Shown here one piece after another: positions 48,289 through 58,569 of a stretch of 64,000 nucleotides of DNA. The position numbers and the translations under genes are program-made. The stretch comes from Datisca glomerata (taxonomy: Eukaryota > Streptophyta > Magnoliopsida > Cucurbitales > Datiscaceae), in assembly GCA_003255025.1 (NCBI GenBank), contig QANY01009435.1:124001-188000 (forward strand), read 5' to 3'. The notes beneath the pieces are model-generated. The model was not told the origin of the DNA. It worked only from the letters and a program-made list of their open reading frames with translations, and searched no databases. Position 1 is the stretch's first letter. Each line of letters begins with the position of its first letter.

Positions 48289-48719
48289 CACTACAAGAAA
48301 TATGGTATTATATAAGAATAAAATACAAGAGTTTCAGTCTCCTCTTGTTGAAAACTCGAAACAATAAGAGATTTATAAATCAAGTAAAATTTGTTCTGGT
48401 TAAAAGTAAAAAGAAAAAAATGGGAGGCAAAAAGAGGGGGACTAAAAATTTAAAGTAGCGGGACTTGGAAAAAAGAGGCAGAGTGAAATTAAAATTGATA
48501 TTGATCGAAGCCTTCTCTCATTTCCCTCTACAGCCTTCACTCTTTTTTGGTATCTTGCACGTTCATTCTCGATTTTCAGAAGCTCAACCCTATTCCTTTC
48601 CTTCCGTGAATCCTTCTAGTTTTCCCTTTACCATTTTTCTTCACAGGGTCTCTCGACTTCAACCTCAGAAGAATAGAACATACAACCTAGGGCTTGGCCG
48701 AGTTTCACGATTATCATCT

Positions 48720-48850
48720 TCAGAAGGTCCGTGATTTTCAGAAGCTCGCGATCTTAGAAGCTCTGTGATTTTCAGAAACTCGTGATCTCTGAAGCTCGCG
48801 ATTACCCTCTTCAGAAGCTCGTGATCTCAGAAGCTCCTGTGATTTTTCTT
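48720..48850 (+). repeat. short degenerate repeats CAGAAGCTCGCGATC
   Basis: Five to six units of about 20-26 bases built from TTCAGAAGCTC and GCGATC/GTGATC/GTGATTT, directly before the ETG1-like exon. They may derive from the leader of a captured gene or be CACTA subterminal repeats; I cannot decide. An open frame before them (48465-48734) matches nothing I know. Confidence 0.6.
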
Positions 48851-48860
48851 TGCTTTACAG

Positions 48861-48974
48861 CCAAAGCCGCATCTGTTCAAAGAGATTAGGGAGAATATGT
48901 TGAAGCATCTTACAGCTGTTCTTGGTAATGATGAGGTAGCAGCTCAGTTCTTGTTGTTGCATCTTTTGACTCGG
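48861..48974 (+). pseudogene. captured exon of an MCM-binding protein (ETG1/MCMBP) gene
   Basis: An exon bounded by TTTACAG and GTAAGAG encodes 38 residues, including LFKEIRENMLKHLTAVLGND and EVAAQFLLLHLLTR. This resembles the region of plant ETG1 (MCMBP, needed for replisome disassembly and cohesion) with the motif LGND--AA-F-LLHLLS-V. Splice sites are preserved, so genomic DNA and not a spliced copy was captured. No other ETG1 exon was recognised around it. Identification is from memory of a short segment. Confidence 0.6.
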
Positions 48975-49474
48975 GTAAGAGTTTATCATGCAATTGCTAT
49001 TCAAAATTTTTGTGTGTGATTTAGTTGGATTGTCTGCCTGTCTCTGCTTCATTGTTTACACCTTTTATAAAATAGGATGTTCTTTTTGTCCTCCCTCATT
49101 TTACACCTGTGGGTTTGAAATAGGAAGTATTTATATTTCTTGTAGATAATAATGTCTATTGGTTTAAAAGCGAAGATCACTGATTGGTATATACATGTTC
49201 TGTTTGATATTGAAAAGAAAATATTACTCAAGTTATCTTTTCGGTGACTCAGGTAAATAATATATTCAGTTATATTAATTTTTGTTATCTATTAAAAGTG
49301 AAAAATATCAACGATCAAATTGTTTCTGTTTCCTGGACTGACTATGCATGTTCTTGACCTGCTGTATTGGGTAGCAGAGTAAGCAAGTCCTGATTTCCAT
49401 GATTAATACATACTGAGCAAGTATTTCATCTTTTGAAGTAATTACTGATTCAGGTAGTCTTTGCATTGTTGTAG

Positions 49475-51290
49475 TGATCGGCAATACACCAATGAAATAC
49501 CGACAGAGTTACTGAAGGCTGTGTGGCAAATATTGCTGCAAAACTTGAATCTCTGGAACCTTGCCGAAGTGTCAAGGATAGGTAATGATGCTTTAGACAC
49601 TGTTTTAGCCTTTTCCAGCTGCTTTATAAATATATGTGTAGCTATGATTGTTTTTAAATGCACGTGTTGTATCGGATTATTCATCGGTGCTTATGTTTCT
49701 TTGCCTTAAATATGAAAATTAATATCTTTTATTTGGCCAGCCCTTACTCAAACCTTTGCTCAGCCTTTATATGGTTTGTGGCTCTTAATAAGAGATATTG
49801 GATCTGTGAACGATATCTCTCTGCATTGTTCCGTCTCTTGTAAATCTATGGTTCTATATTCTGGGAGAGTTTGGTATTTGTTGGTCATTTCCCAAAGACG
49901 TACATTCAGTTTTGATTCTTTCACTTGTGGTAGAGGTCCCAACAGACGGACAAATGTTTTCTGGCTACATTTTTTTTTTGTCAAAGGTTGCTAGCTACAC
50001 TTTGGGTAATATGATTCATTATATAATTTTGTAGGACTTCTTTAGAGTTGTTGGATTTTGTGGAACAATATTATATTTCTAGCATCAAAATGGGCGTACA
50101 CTTTTAATCTTTTTCATCATTCTTTTTGGGTTCTTCCAATTGGAGAGAGATTGTATATTTTTCTTGAGGATTTCAATCCTCTACGTGGCATTTTGTAAAT
50201 TTCGGTACATGAAATATTTACTATTTTATTTCGTAATAAAATATAGCCGCATATATGTTCCAAGTTTGGTAAAAGAAAACATAGATATGAGACATTTTTA
50301 TAAAACACAAGCAACTTTTTATAATTTTCTTAACGTTTTACCAATCTTCACATGTATATCTCACACTCAATTCTTTTCATTTCCAAACGAAACTATAAAT
50401 TTGGCAGTTTTGAGGCAATTCTCGTCAATATTTAGCTAATCAAATGACTAGTGGAACTAAATCACTACAAAAAAATGCCCCTACTTAATTGAAATAAAAA
50501 TAGGTGAGCTACTACATTCTAAATTTTTTTATTTTTTTTATCAATTGCTAATATGTATTAATTTCACATGTTCTTAACTTGTTCGGTTTTACATAACCTA
50601 CCATCTAGATAGAGCTACTAACAAATAGCCTAAGTTTTAATTTTGTTTTCTTACATCTTTCAGAATCGGTTATAGATCTCATGCTGAGGAAAGTGGAGCG
50701 ATTTCTCCTGGAAAGGTTACTGATGCTTGCACTTTTTATTTTGTGCTCTAGATTCAAATGTAGGAAAATGAATCTCGGTTAGTTGGTTTAAGTCAATCTC
50801 CATCATCTCCCCAAAATTGAGCAGACGATATTAGTTGAACCAACCACTCGAAATACAGGACTTGGTATTGCTTTTGTTGCCGCAACGAAGGGTTATAAAG
50901 TTATAGTTACCATCATGCCTGCATCCATAGACATTGAAAGGAGGATCCTTCTACGGGCATTTGGTGTGGATATTGTTTTGACTGACCCAGACAAAGGTCT
51001 GCAAGGGGTTATTGATAAAGCTGAAGAAATTGTTCTTACGACACTAGATGCACATATGTTTCAACAGTTCGACAATGCTGCTAATACAAAGGTCGTTTCT
51101 GTAGTTGCTTGGAACACATTTTTACTTGGGCTATAGTGATTTTTTTTCTTCATCATTTTTGCTGTGATATCATATATGAAGCATAATCTAGCATATTTTT
51201 ATCCTTTTATTTTATTTTTTGTAATTTTTGTTTCTTAGGTAGTTGGTGTAGAACCTGCAAAGAGGAGTGTAATATCAGGAGAAAATCCAG
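49475..51290 (+). pseudogene. captured O-acetylserine(thiol)lyase (cysteine synthase) gene fragment
   Basis: OAS-TL makes cysteine from O-acetylserine and sulfide with PLP. Four exons with recognisable splice borders: 49475-49581 (VIGNTPM, then after a frame slip VTEGCVANIAAKLESLEPC and RSVKDR with the PLP-binding Lys); 50664-50715 (AISPGK); 50825-51091 (ILVEPTTRNTGLGIAFVAAT, MPASIDIERRILLRAFGVDI, FQQFDNAANTK); 51239-51290 (VVGVEPAKRSVISGENPG). The phosphate-binding loop, normally TSGNTG, reads TTRNTG. The segment between NPANPK and GVEP, and everything after GENPG, is missing, as is the start. With these gaps and frame slips it cannot make the enzyme. Introns are retained, so it was taken up as genomic DNA by the CACTA element. 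Confidence 0.88.
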
Positions 51291-52892
51291 GTATATGACT
51301 TTGTATTTTGTCTTTTACAGTTTAGTAAAAATCATCCCCAAGAGCCAATTTTGGTTGGGAAGGTAACTTGCAAACTACTTGGTTCTAATAATCTTTGATG
51401 TAGGTTATGTTACCTGCATTCTGGATGTTAACTTCTCCATGAAGTAATGAAGGTAACAACTAAGAAAAACAAAAACAAAAATATGCATACAGAAAAATCT
51501 ATTCAAGAAAATATTTCTAGCTGTTGATATTCAGTGCATTTTTAATTTATTATAATCTTAATTCTCTATTTATTTTTATGTTATGAAGTATTCTGCAATG
51601 CACATTTATATGGTGATTTTTGAATTCAGAGTTCTCCTTAAGTTGACTATCACTTTCTCTACTGTTGTATTTATTTTGCAATAGTTTCTTTTCCACTTTC
51701 TATACTTTTTTCATCAGTAGTGAGATGTAACATTATTTTGTCTTCTTGTGAGGCTTCATTTTCGACATTGTCTTTGTGAGGTTCTTGGATTCTTTCTCCG
51801 CTTCCTTGATTAATAGAACACATCTTTTAAACATTTCTCCAAGTGCAATTTTTATTCAAGGCACATTAATCATATGCTAGGATAATTATTTTCTTATTTT
51901 TTGGGCTGAAAGATCCCTCTTTTAATGTTCAATGCTTAATCAGGTAAATTGAGTAGTTAGCCTTCTGAATTGCATTGATTTTTAGTAAATCAGGTACCTT
52001 CTTATGAAGATAGTATGTGGAGTTCTATTTTATCTTCTGAATTGCTATGATTTTTTGCAAATTAGGGTATTTACATCATAAGTGCAAGTACTTATGCTAT
52101 TTACATATTCATAGCAAATTATGAGTACTTATGCTATTTATATGCTTATTTGGTTATTGGTATGAATTTGATTAGCTAGCATTAATTTTTAATGTGCTAA
52201 CTTAGTTCAATATTGGTAACTAATTTCACTTTATAATGCAGGACCTACAATGACTTGAGGTTATTGAACATGGACATTCAAAATTTGAAGAATTCGACAT
52301 TACGTTTTATATGATATTTTAGTGAACTTTTGTGATAATTTTATAGTATTTGGTGAAACATTTAGGTGCTTTTAGTTTTTAGAACAAATGATGATGATAC
52401 GTGGATGATTAGACTTAATGATGATACTTTTAGATATTTTTTAGTTTTGTATTGTACTTTTGTTGAAATAAAATATTAATGTTATAAAACGTTTCATTTA
52501 TGTTATATAATTTTTAATGTGTTAAATATGTATGTAAACTGACTACAAAAAATAGCATTTATAAAATGCAGGAAAATATCTTTATAACAAAAAGCTATAT
52601 CAATGAGATCAAAAAAATCTTATGGTATCTGATTTAATAGGACACAAAAATCTACGGATATACACAAGAATTAAAAACACCTATTGATATATTCAACATG
52701 AGTTGTAAAATCTCATTAAGCAGTATTCTATAGGAGTTGAAAGATGCCACAGGGTACTACACGGGAGGCATTGCGCCTCGTGAAAAATGTTGATTTTTAA
52801 TATGAGGGACTGTTACAGGTGCCGCATGATCCTTATCGATTACTTTTTACAGGGATATTCACCTTTTGTAGAATGCCATATTTGTTGTAGTG
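51291..52892. other. right part of the CACTA element without a recognised gene
   Basis: AT-rich. The word GTACTTATGCTATTTA appears twice (about 52090 and 52125). Near 52250 a splice-like GCAG precedes GACCTACAATGACTTGA, which may be the end of another captured transcript followed by its 3' region, but I do not recognise it. The final 200 bases should be the subterminal region. Confidence 0.5.
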
Positions 52893-55165
52893 CCATGAAC
52901 CTCTTTGCACCCTTATTGGTGCCTATAACAATGTTCTTCATTCTTGGGCCATCATTTTTCTTTGCAGCAACTGGAGTCCCCTTACATGTCATCTTATTGT
53001 GCCCAAATGTATGACACTTGCTACACGTTAGTGTCCCATTCTTTCTCTTCAAAACCATTAGATTTGTTGGCTCATCATTGTCTCTTCTTGTTTGTCTCTT
53101 TGGTTTCCCGGGTGACATTTTGAGCTTTGGAGGCAACACCATATTTTCATCATTGGTGACTTTAGGCCAAAGGTTTGGCCTATTACATGGCTGTATAAAA
53201 TGAGAATAAGTGGCCAACATTATATCTTTATGATAGAACTTATCAACATACTCATCAGGGTTACTGAAGATAAAGTAAATACACTATATGACATGCATAC
53301 AAGGAATACCAGACACATTCCATCTATAACAACAGCAAGACCTAGCATCCAAGTCAGCCACATACTTGTCTCTTCCACAATCAACTTCAAATTTATGTTC
53401 CCCATTCCACACAACTTGAAAATTCCTAAAAGCCTCAACAAACTTCTGCAACTTTAGTTTAATTTTAGGACCAATGAGACTATCATACTTCATAATTTCA
53501 TCCCTCTTTTGTTGTATCTGATTCATCAAAGTCCTTAAGATATTCTCATTCCTTGTCATTATCGGTTTATCCCTAGATTCCAAGATGTATGCATTGAAGC
53601 TCTTGAAAAAGTTATTAAGTAACATGTAACACTTTGGGTAAATACTGAATGCATGCTTTGCCCAAGGTGATTTTTCAACCTCGTATATGCAACTTCATCT
53701 AATTCCTTCAACACATTCATCTCCTTCTCAAACTCTGTAATGGTACTCACCTTTGTAGCATTCCACATGTAATCCTTGTAAACCTTACCCTTTTAAGTGG
53801 TCTTGAAGTTGGAATATAAGTGCCTAACACAAAACCTGTGATCAAAGGTAGGATAACCCTCCAAAGTCTTTTTCAAACCCTTTTGTTGGTCTGAAATAAA
53901 AGTCCACTGTTTGGACTCATTCACGCCTCATATATCACTGAGTTATAAATACAGGAACCATCCCTTAACTCATTCTCCACAACTACCCAAGCAATGAGGT
54001 AAATACTATCATTACCATCAATACTAACTGTTGCCATTAACTAACCTCCACAAGGACCTTTAAGATGCAAGCATCAATGCCAATGATAGGTCTACAACCA
54101 CTAAAAAAACCTTACTTGCAAGCATCTAAACAAATATACAATCTTTGGAAGATATCAGGCCTATCAATATGAGGTCTCTCAACTTGAATCTTCATTGTAC
54201 TTCCCTTGTTTGAGTTCAATAACTCCTCACAATAGTCACACAACCTAGCATATTGTTCTATATAAGTCCCCTCAATATCCCTCCAAGCATATTATATTTC
54301 TCTATATGCTTGGCTTGTTGAAATGTTCACTAACAACCCCTTCCTCACTGTCCACATAATGTTTTGTGAGCCATCCATGACTAACAACACCTATGCTCTG
54401 GATTAAAGGACTTTACTTGCATGTTATTCTCTTGTTGCATCAATGATGCATATAATCTCCATAGACAGCCACTCTTAGTACACTTGACTAGTACTCTACG
54501 TGCCTCATTTTTAAAAATTTCAAATCATACCCACTTTATCTACCATGGGCCTTAACATCTTTAAACTCAACTCTGTTTTTAAACTTCATGCCTAATTTAA
54601 AAACAACATTGCGCATGTCACTATCAACCATGAATTCTGGGAATATTTTCGGATTCTCCTCATCAAAATTGGGAGGAGAATTAAACTCCTCAGAATCAAG
54701 CTCCATTTATGGCTCGTGTGTACCTTGTGGCTTAACCCATTCAACATCAAATTCATTATTATTAAGCTTATAATTACTATCTATAACATCATCTAAGTCA
54801 ATACTCCTAACACTTGAATCACTATCACTGCTCCCACTAGAGTCACTGTCATTGCCCACATTATTACTCCCCTCACAGTAATCACTATCACTTTCATCGT
54901 CATCATCAACATGCATATTCTCGTTATCAATATTCAAATCATCAGTAAGCAAAGACTCAACAAGCAAAGACTTAGAAGATCATGCAACGTAAACATGTAT
55001 AAGTCTAGTAGGTAGAACTACCCTACACATTTGCATTACATCCCTATCAGTCCTTATCTCTACAAAACCAGAGTCCATATCCTCCCCAGGCTTTACATAA
55101 TACATGGCAGTATACTCAACATCACCAAAACAGTCAAATATATCCTCTAGTTCTAGCAGACTCAT
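52893..55165 (-). pseudogene. MuDR-type MULE transposase, main part, with many stops
   Basis: Read from 55165 downward: an N-terminal PB1-like segment (YYVKPGEDMDSGFVEIRTDRD, RLIHVYV); an Asp/Ser-rich acidic stretch (54770-54960); EEFNSPPNFDEENPKIFPEF; GCRPIIGIDAC near 54090 with the first catalytic Asp; WAKHAFSIYPKCYMLLNN and SFNAYILESRDKPI near 53560-53680; a SWIM zinc finger ARSCCCYRWNVSGIPCMHV near 53285-53345; and a zinc knuckle CSKCHTFGHNKMTC near 52970-53010. Numerous stops, for example in the catalytic region, show it is dead. The CACTA element cuts the frame at 52893 after GAKRFM. Confidence 0.9.
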
Positions 55166-56119
55166 CTTATCTGAGTCACATTCATAAAAGTAGATATTTT
55201 ACCTGCTAAGTATCTTGTAGGAGTGGACCATTTGAATTGACCACTATGATGCACATGAATTGAAAATGGATATGGAACCATCTCTATAATTAAAAAAAAC
55301 CTCAATCAGATGCATATACAACAAAACATAAATTAAGAGATGGAATCATTTACATTAGTTCACTAAAGATATACCCAACATTTGGTAATCTATGTAAACT
55401 TGGAGAACTAAAAATGCATTTTTACCTAAACTTTACTTACAATATGCAATGCAGAAAGGAAAATGAATACACAACATGACAATGGACGAAAATTGACAAT
55501 ATGCAGATCTGCATACCACTAAACGAAAGTAATTGAGGAAAATTGAATACTAGAACAGGGGAACAGAGAACTTTACACATATTTTTTGAATACTTGAAGA
55601 ACAGAACTCGAAGACCAGACAAAAAGTAATGTATATTTTCTGAAAATCAACAGAAGTAACATTCAAACCCTAATTTTCTGAAATTCAAACCCTAATTTTC
55701 TGAAAATCAACGAACAAAAGTAACTCGAGCAAAACTTGAGTGAGCAATTTGGTAACTCGAGCACAACTCGAAGAACAGACTCGAACCCAAATTTATGAAA
55801 ATCAACGAGCAAAAATCGAAGAACAGAACTCGAAGACTAGACTCATACCCTAATTTTTTGAATACTCGAAGAACAAAATAGACTAGAAATCGAAGACCAG
55901 ACTTGAAAATATACCTCCTCCAAATAGAGAGCTCCAACCTCCTCAGAGTCATTCGACCACCTACAGTAACTCGAGCAAAACTTTGAAGCGATTTCGAGCA
56001 TAACAATGAGCGATTTGGTTGGGTGATTTTATGAACCCTAATTGCCTAAGGGAGGAAGACTAGGTTTTGGGTGGTAACTTTTAGAAGAATTGTAAATTTT
56101 TCGAAGGGGTTAGGTTGGG
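55166..56119 (-). other. MULE region upstream of the transposase, with short repeats
   Basis: Presumed promoter and leader of the transposase. From about 55560 to 55990 the text is built from recurring words such as ACTCGAAGA, CAGACTCGAA and TTCTGAAAATCAACG. The phrase AACCCTAATTTTCTGAAA occurs twice in succession near 55665-55710. No gene is visible. Confidence 0.6.
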
Positions 56120-56367
56120 TTTAATGCCACGTAATTTGCCACATTGCAGTTGGGTAAATTAAAAAGATGATATGCGTTAAACTGCTTGTCATGTAATGCC
56201 ACATAGGCAGATCGTGAGAGACCATTATTATTTTTAAGTGAAGGTGCTACTGAAGGTATAACGTAAATGTAAAATATAATTGTAGGGTCTACTCTACCAA
56301 TTTTTAAAGTGGAGGGTCTAAAATGCAAAACTACCCAAACTGCAGGGGACAAAACTGTAGTTTACCC
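56120..56367 (-). repeat. right terminal inverted repeat of the MULE
   Basis: Reverse complement matches 46921-47165 with moderate divergence. See the MULE entry for shared landmarks. Confidence 0.9.
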
Positions 56368-56376
56368 TTGCTTTTA

Positions 56377-56636
56377 ATATAGATGAAAAACTGATTATCT
56401 CTATAAAATTTAAAATTCAATTTTAACACACTTTTAAAAAATTTTAATTATGCTATATTTTATACATTAGAATAATTAGCATGTTACATAATTATCGTTA
56501 CACAATGTTTACAAAAAAAAATATAATACAAAAGAAAAGAAGATCAAGTTTAAAATAAAACATGAAGTGGATAACTTAATTCTAATGACGTCACTTCTTT
56601 TATTAATTTTTTATAATACATTTCTACTATGTACTC
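56377..56636 (+). mobile_element. Helitron relative, copy 3, right part (3' truncated)
   Basis: Continues copy 1 from the ATATAGA-GAAAA segment through AATTCAATTTTAAC-CACTTTTA, TACAATACAAA-like text and TTCTAATGACGTCACTTC to TACATTTCTACTATG. It then breaks off at about 56636 without a CTAG end. What follows is LRR-gene tail. Confidence 0.7.
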
Positions 56637-56649
56637 TTAATTCTTCGAC

Positions 56650-56800
56650 CAGCATTCAGAGCCTTACCATTTTACAGACGTTGAATATTGAGAACTGCCC
56701 CCAACTACAAAAAAGATGTGAAGAAGGAACATGAGAGGATTGGGTGAAGAAGCACATGTCCCCTGTTTGCTTCTCATGTAGCAAACAGCAGCAGCTAAAG
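56650..56800 (+). pseudogene. second copy of the LRR tail of the RGA-type gene
   Basis: Matches 44965-45110: CCAGCATTCAGAGCCTTACC, TTGAATATTGAGAACTGCCC, AAAAAGATGTGAAGAAGGAA, GGGTGAAGAAGCACATGTCC. It encodes the end of the protein (SIQSLT, LQTLNIENCPQLQKRCEEG) and then the region after the stop. Only the last 150 bases of the gene are present. Confidence 0.85.
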
Positions 56801-56936
56801 AAAAGGCTTATTATCTTAAGGTCTCTCTTTCAATTTTTTTAATTTTAATTTTACTAGTCAAATATTTTATTTTACATTTACTTGAACTTATACCGCTTTG
56901 GTTATGCATTGAACTGTTTTTTCCCTTGTGTAGATT

Positions 56937-57265
56937 TGAAGAAGAAATAAAGATGCAAAATGGATGGATGTAGATATATATGTCCACAAATTCCTATAGG
57001 ACAAGGAAATGAATGCACGAGGAGTTTCAGATACACTAACAAGTTTAGAAACTTGTTTGGTTGGAAGGAAGTCCTACTAAATATTTTCATTAGTCCTTGT
57101 TAATGCACTAGGAGTTCAAATACAACGGACAATTGGAACGTATAGGCAATCATTCTGTTATGTCGAGACACACATAATATTAAGTGATTTGTTTAGGTGT
57201 TTGAGTCTTTGCTAATAAAATGATTTGTTGATGATCCTTTAAGCTAGCTTTGGTGCTTTCATTGA
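56937..57265 (+). pseudogene. second copy of the LRR-flank joined to the kinase 3' end
   Basis: The first part (GATGCAAAATGGATGGATG, ACAAATTCCTATA) matches 45236-45272. It then switches within CAAGGAA to text of the last kinase exon and 3' UTR (GAATGCACGAGGAGTTTCAG like 43595; TAATAAAATGATTTGTTGATGAT like 44003-44022). No usable frame remains. It is a rearranged duplicate, not a gene. Confidence 0.75.
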
Positions 57266-57641
57266 AAATGCATTTTTAGCATCTCTATCTTATTCTTGTC
57301 TCGTGCTTGTTAAATAGAAAAGGATTATAATGGACCAACCTTTATTTACTTGGTAAAGGCAAACTGTTGAGAAAGCAGCTAAACAATATAACTGGAAATT
57401 CTTGCTAACATACCAAAAATGCAAATTCTATTTCTTGGAAAGAGACTGGAGTCTCTGTCATAAAGAATAATTCAGTATCATCCCATCTTAAGAATGGAAA
57501 TAAAAGTAATCTATATAGTTTTTGGGGGGCAAGGAGAGTAAAGAAAGAACATTCCGTTGTATGGTTATAGTTCATAACATCAAATATGAAAACCTAAAAA
57601 AGACTATAGGCATCTAAGGATAACTGAGCCATCTAAAAATG
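57266..57641. other. spacer before the copia element
   Basis: AT-rich text with no recognised gene. Confidence 0.5.
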
Positions 57642-57646
57642 AAAGG

Positions 57647-57887
57647 TGTTAAGAATGGGAAAGAAGAAGATAAACCAGAGAGATGAAGAAGAAAGAGAAT
57701 TCAGAGAAAGCTTACACGAAGAACTGAACTTCCTTCATTAACCTCACCATGCAGACAATCTATGATATAAATAGAGAAAACAAACTAAGCTCTATCAACT
57801 AACTAAAAATAGTGTAACTAACTAAACTAACACTAACAGAATTAACAAACTATGAGCTACTAACTGAGCTCATTACAATGCTTAACA
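57647..57887 (-). repeat. 3' LTR of the copia element
   Basis: 241 bp, about 93% identical to the 5' LTR by eye, with one small indel. No gene. Confidence 0.92.
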
Positions 57888-57921
57888 TGCCCCCTCAAAC
57901 TAAATGGGGATTGAACCACCT

Positions 57922-58543
57922 TTAGTTTGCCCATGTGTATGAGAAAACGAAGCTCAGGAAGAGCCTTAGTAAGAACATCTGCAACTTGTTCTTTAGTAGG
58001 AATGTGATAGACTTGAAGTTGATGATTGACAATCTTCGTTCTAATAAAATGGACATCACATTCAATATGCTTAGTCCGAGAATGAAAACTGGATTAGCAG
58101 CTAACTGGTTTGCTCTAATGTTATCGCACCAAATAATTGGACGACAGAAGAAGGTGATGCCATGTTCACTAAATAGAATGAATCTAGCGAATTTCAGTTG
58201 TTGCCTAGGGAAGGGATCTGTATTTAGACTATGTGCTTGACCTTGCAACAACACGTTACTTCCTGGAGCTCCAAGAAACTCAGTCACTGATAGTGAAGGC
58301 TTTTATTGGTTTAATCATAATGCCATGATTTACAGTCCCCTTTAGGTATCTTAGGATACATTTACAAGCTCTCCAATGTTCAGTAGTAGGAGCTTGTAAG
58401 TGCTGGCTAAGTTTGTTAACAGAGAAGGCAATGTCATGCCTTGTTAAAGTTAGATATTGTAATGCTCCTACTGTACTTCTATCTAAAGTTGGATCTGTAA
58501 AAGAGGTGCCACTAGCAGCTGAAAGTTTTGTAGACGAGCACAT
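57922..58543 (-). pseudogene. copia RNase H region
   Basis: Minus strand 58280-58543 includes DRSTVGALQYLTLTRHDIAF and SVNKLSQHLQAPTTEHW, the linker before RNase H. It continues at 57922-58287 with FLGAPGSNVLLQGQA and then LAANPVF, CDNIRANQLA and ERRLSIIN in shifted frames (RNase H motifs such as W-C-D-N and H-I-D-F are degenerate). It would remove RNA from the hybrid during reverse transcription. Broken by frame slips. Confidence 0.8.
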
Positions 58544-58569
58544 TGGAGTAGGGCAAGGCTTTGAGTCTG

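Larger units (their letters stand above)
48289..52892. mobile_element. non-autonomous CACTA element carrying captured gene exons
   Basis: The plus strand begins CACTACAAGAAATATGG at 48289 and the minus strand begins CACTACAACAAATATGG at 52892, so the first 17 bases of each end agree at all but one position. Both sides have CCA (48286-48288 and 52893-52895), the 3-bp target duplication of CACTA (En/Spm) transposons. The element is 4604 bp, has no recognisable transposase, and would need one in trans. Inside, on the plus strand, are exon-intron fragments of an MCM-binding protein gene and of a cysteine synthase gene. It lies in a coding exon of the MULE transposase. Confidence 0.93.
46921..56367 (-). 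mobile_element. Mutator-like element (MULE) containing a CACTA insertion
   Basis: Inverted terminal repeats of about 250 bp: the plus strand starts GGGTAAACTACAGTTTTACC at 46921 and the minus strand starts GGGTAAACTACAGTTTTGTC at 56367, with similarity continuing to about 47165 and 56120. The 9-bp flanks TTGATTTTA (46912-46920) and TTGCTTTTA (56368-56376) differ by one base, fitting a MULE target duplication. It carries a decayed MuDR-type transposase on the minus strand. Without the 4604-bp CACTA insertion it would be about 4.8 kb. It sits inside a Helitron relative. Confidence 0.92.

Noticed and set aside
50461..50500. CACTACAAAAAAATG inside the CACTA element, resembling another CACTA start
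   Set aside because: No matching inverted end or target duplication was found; a degenerate or chance match in AT-rich DNA.
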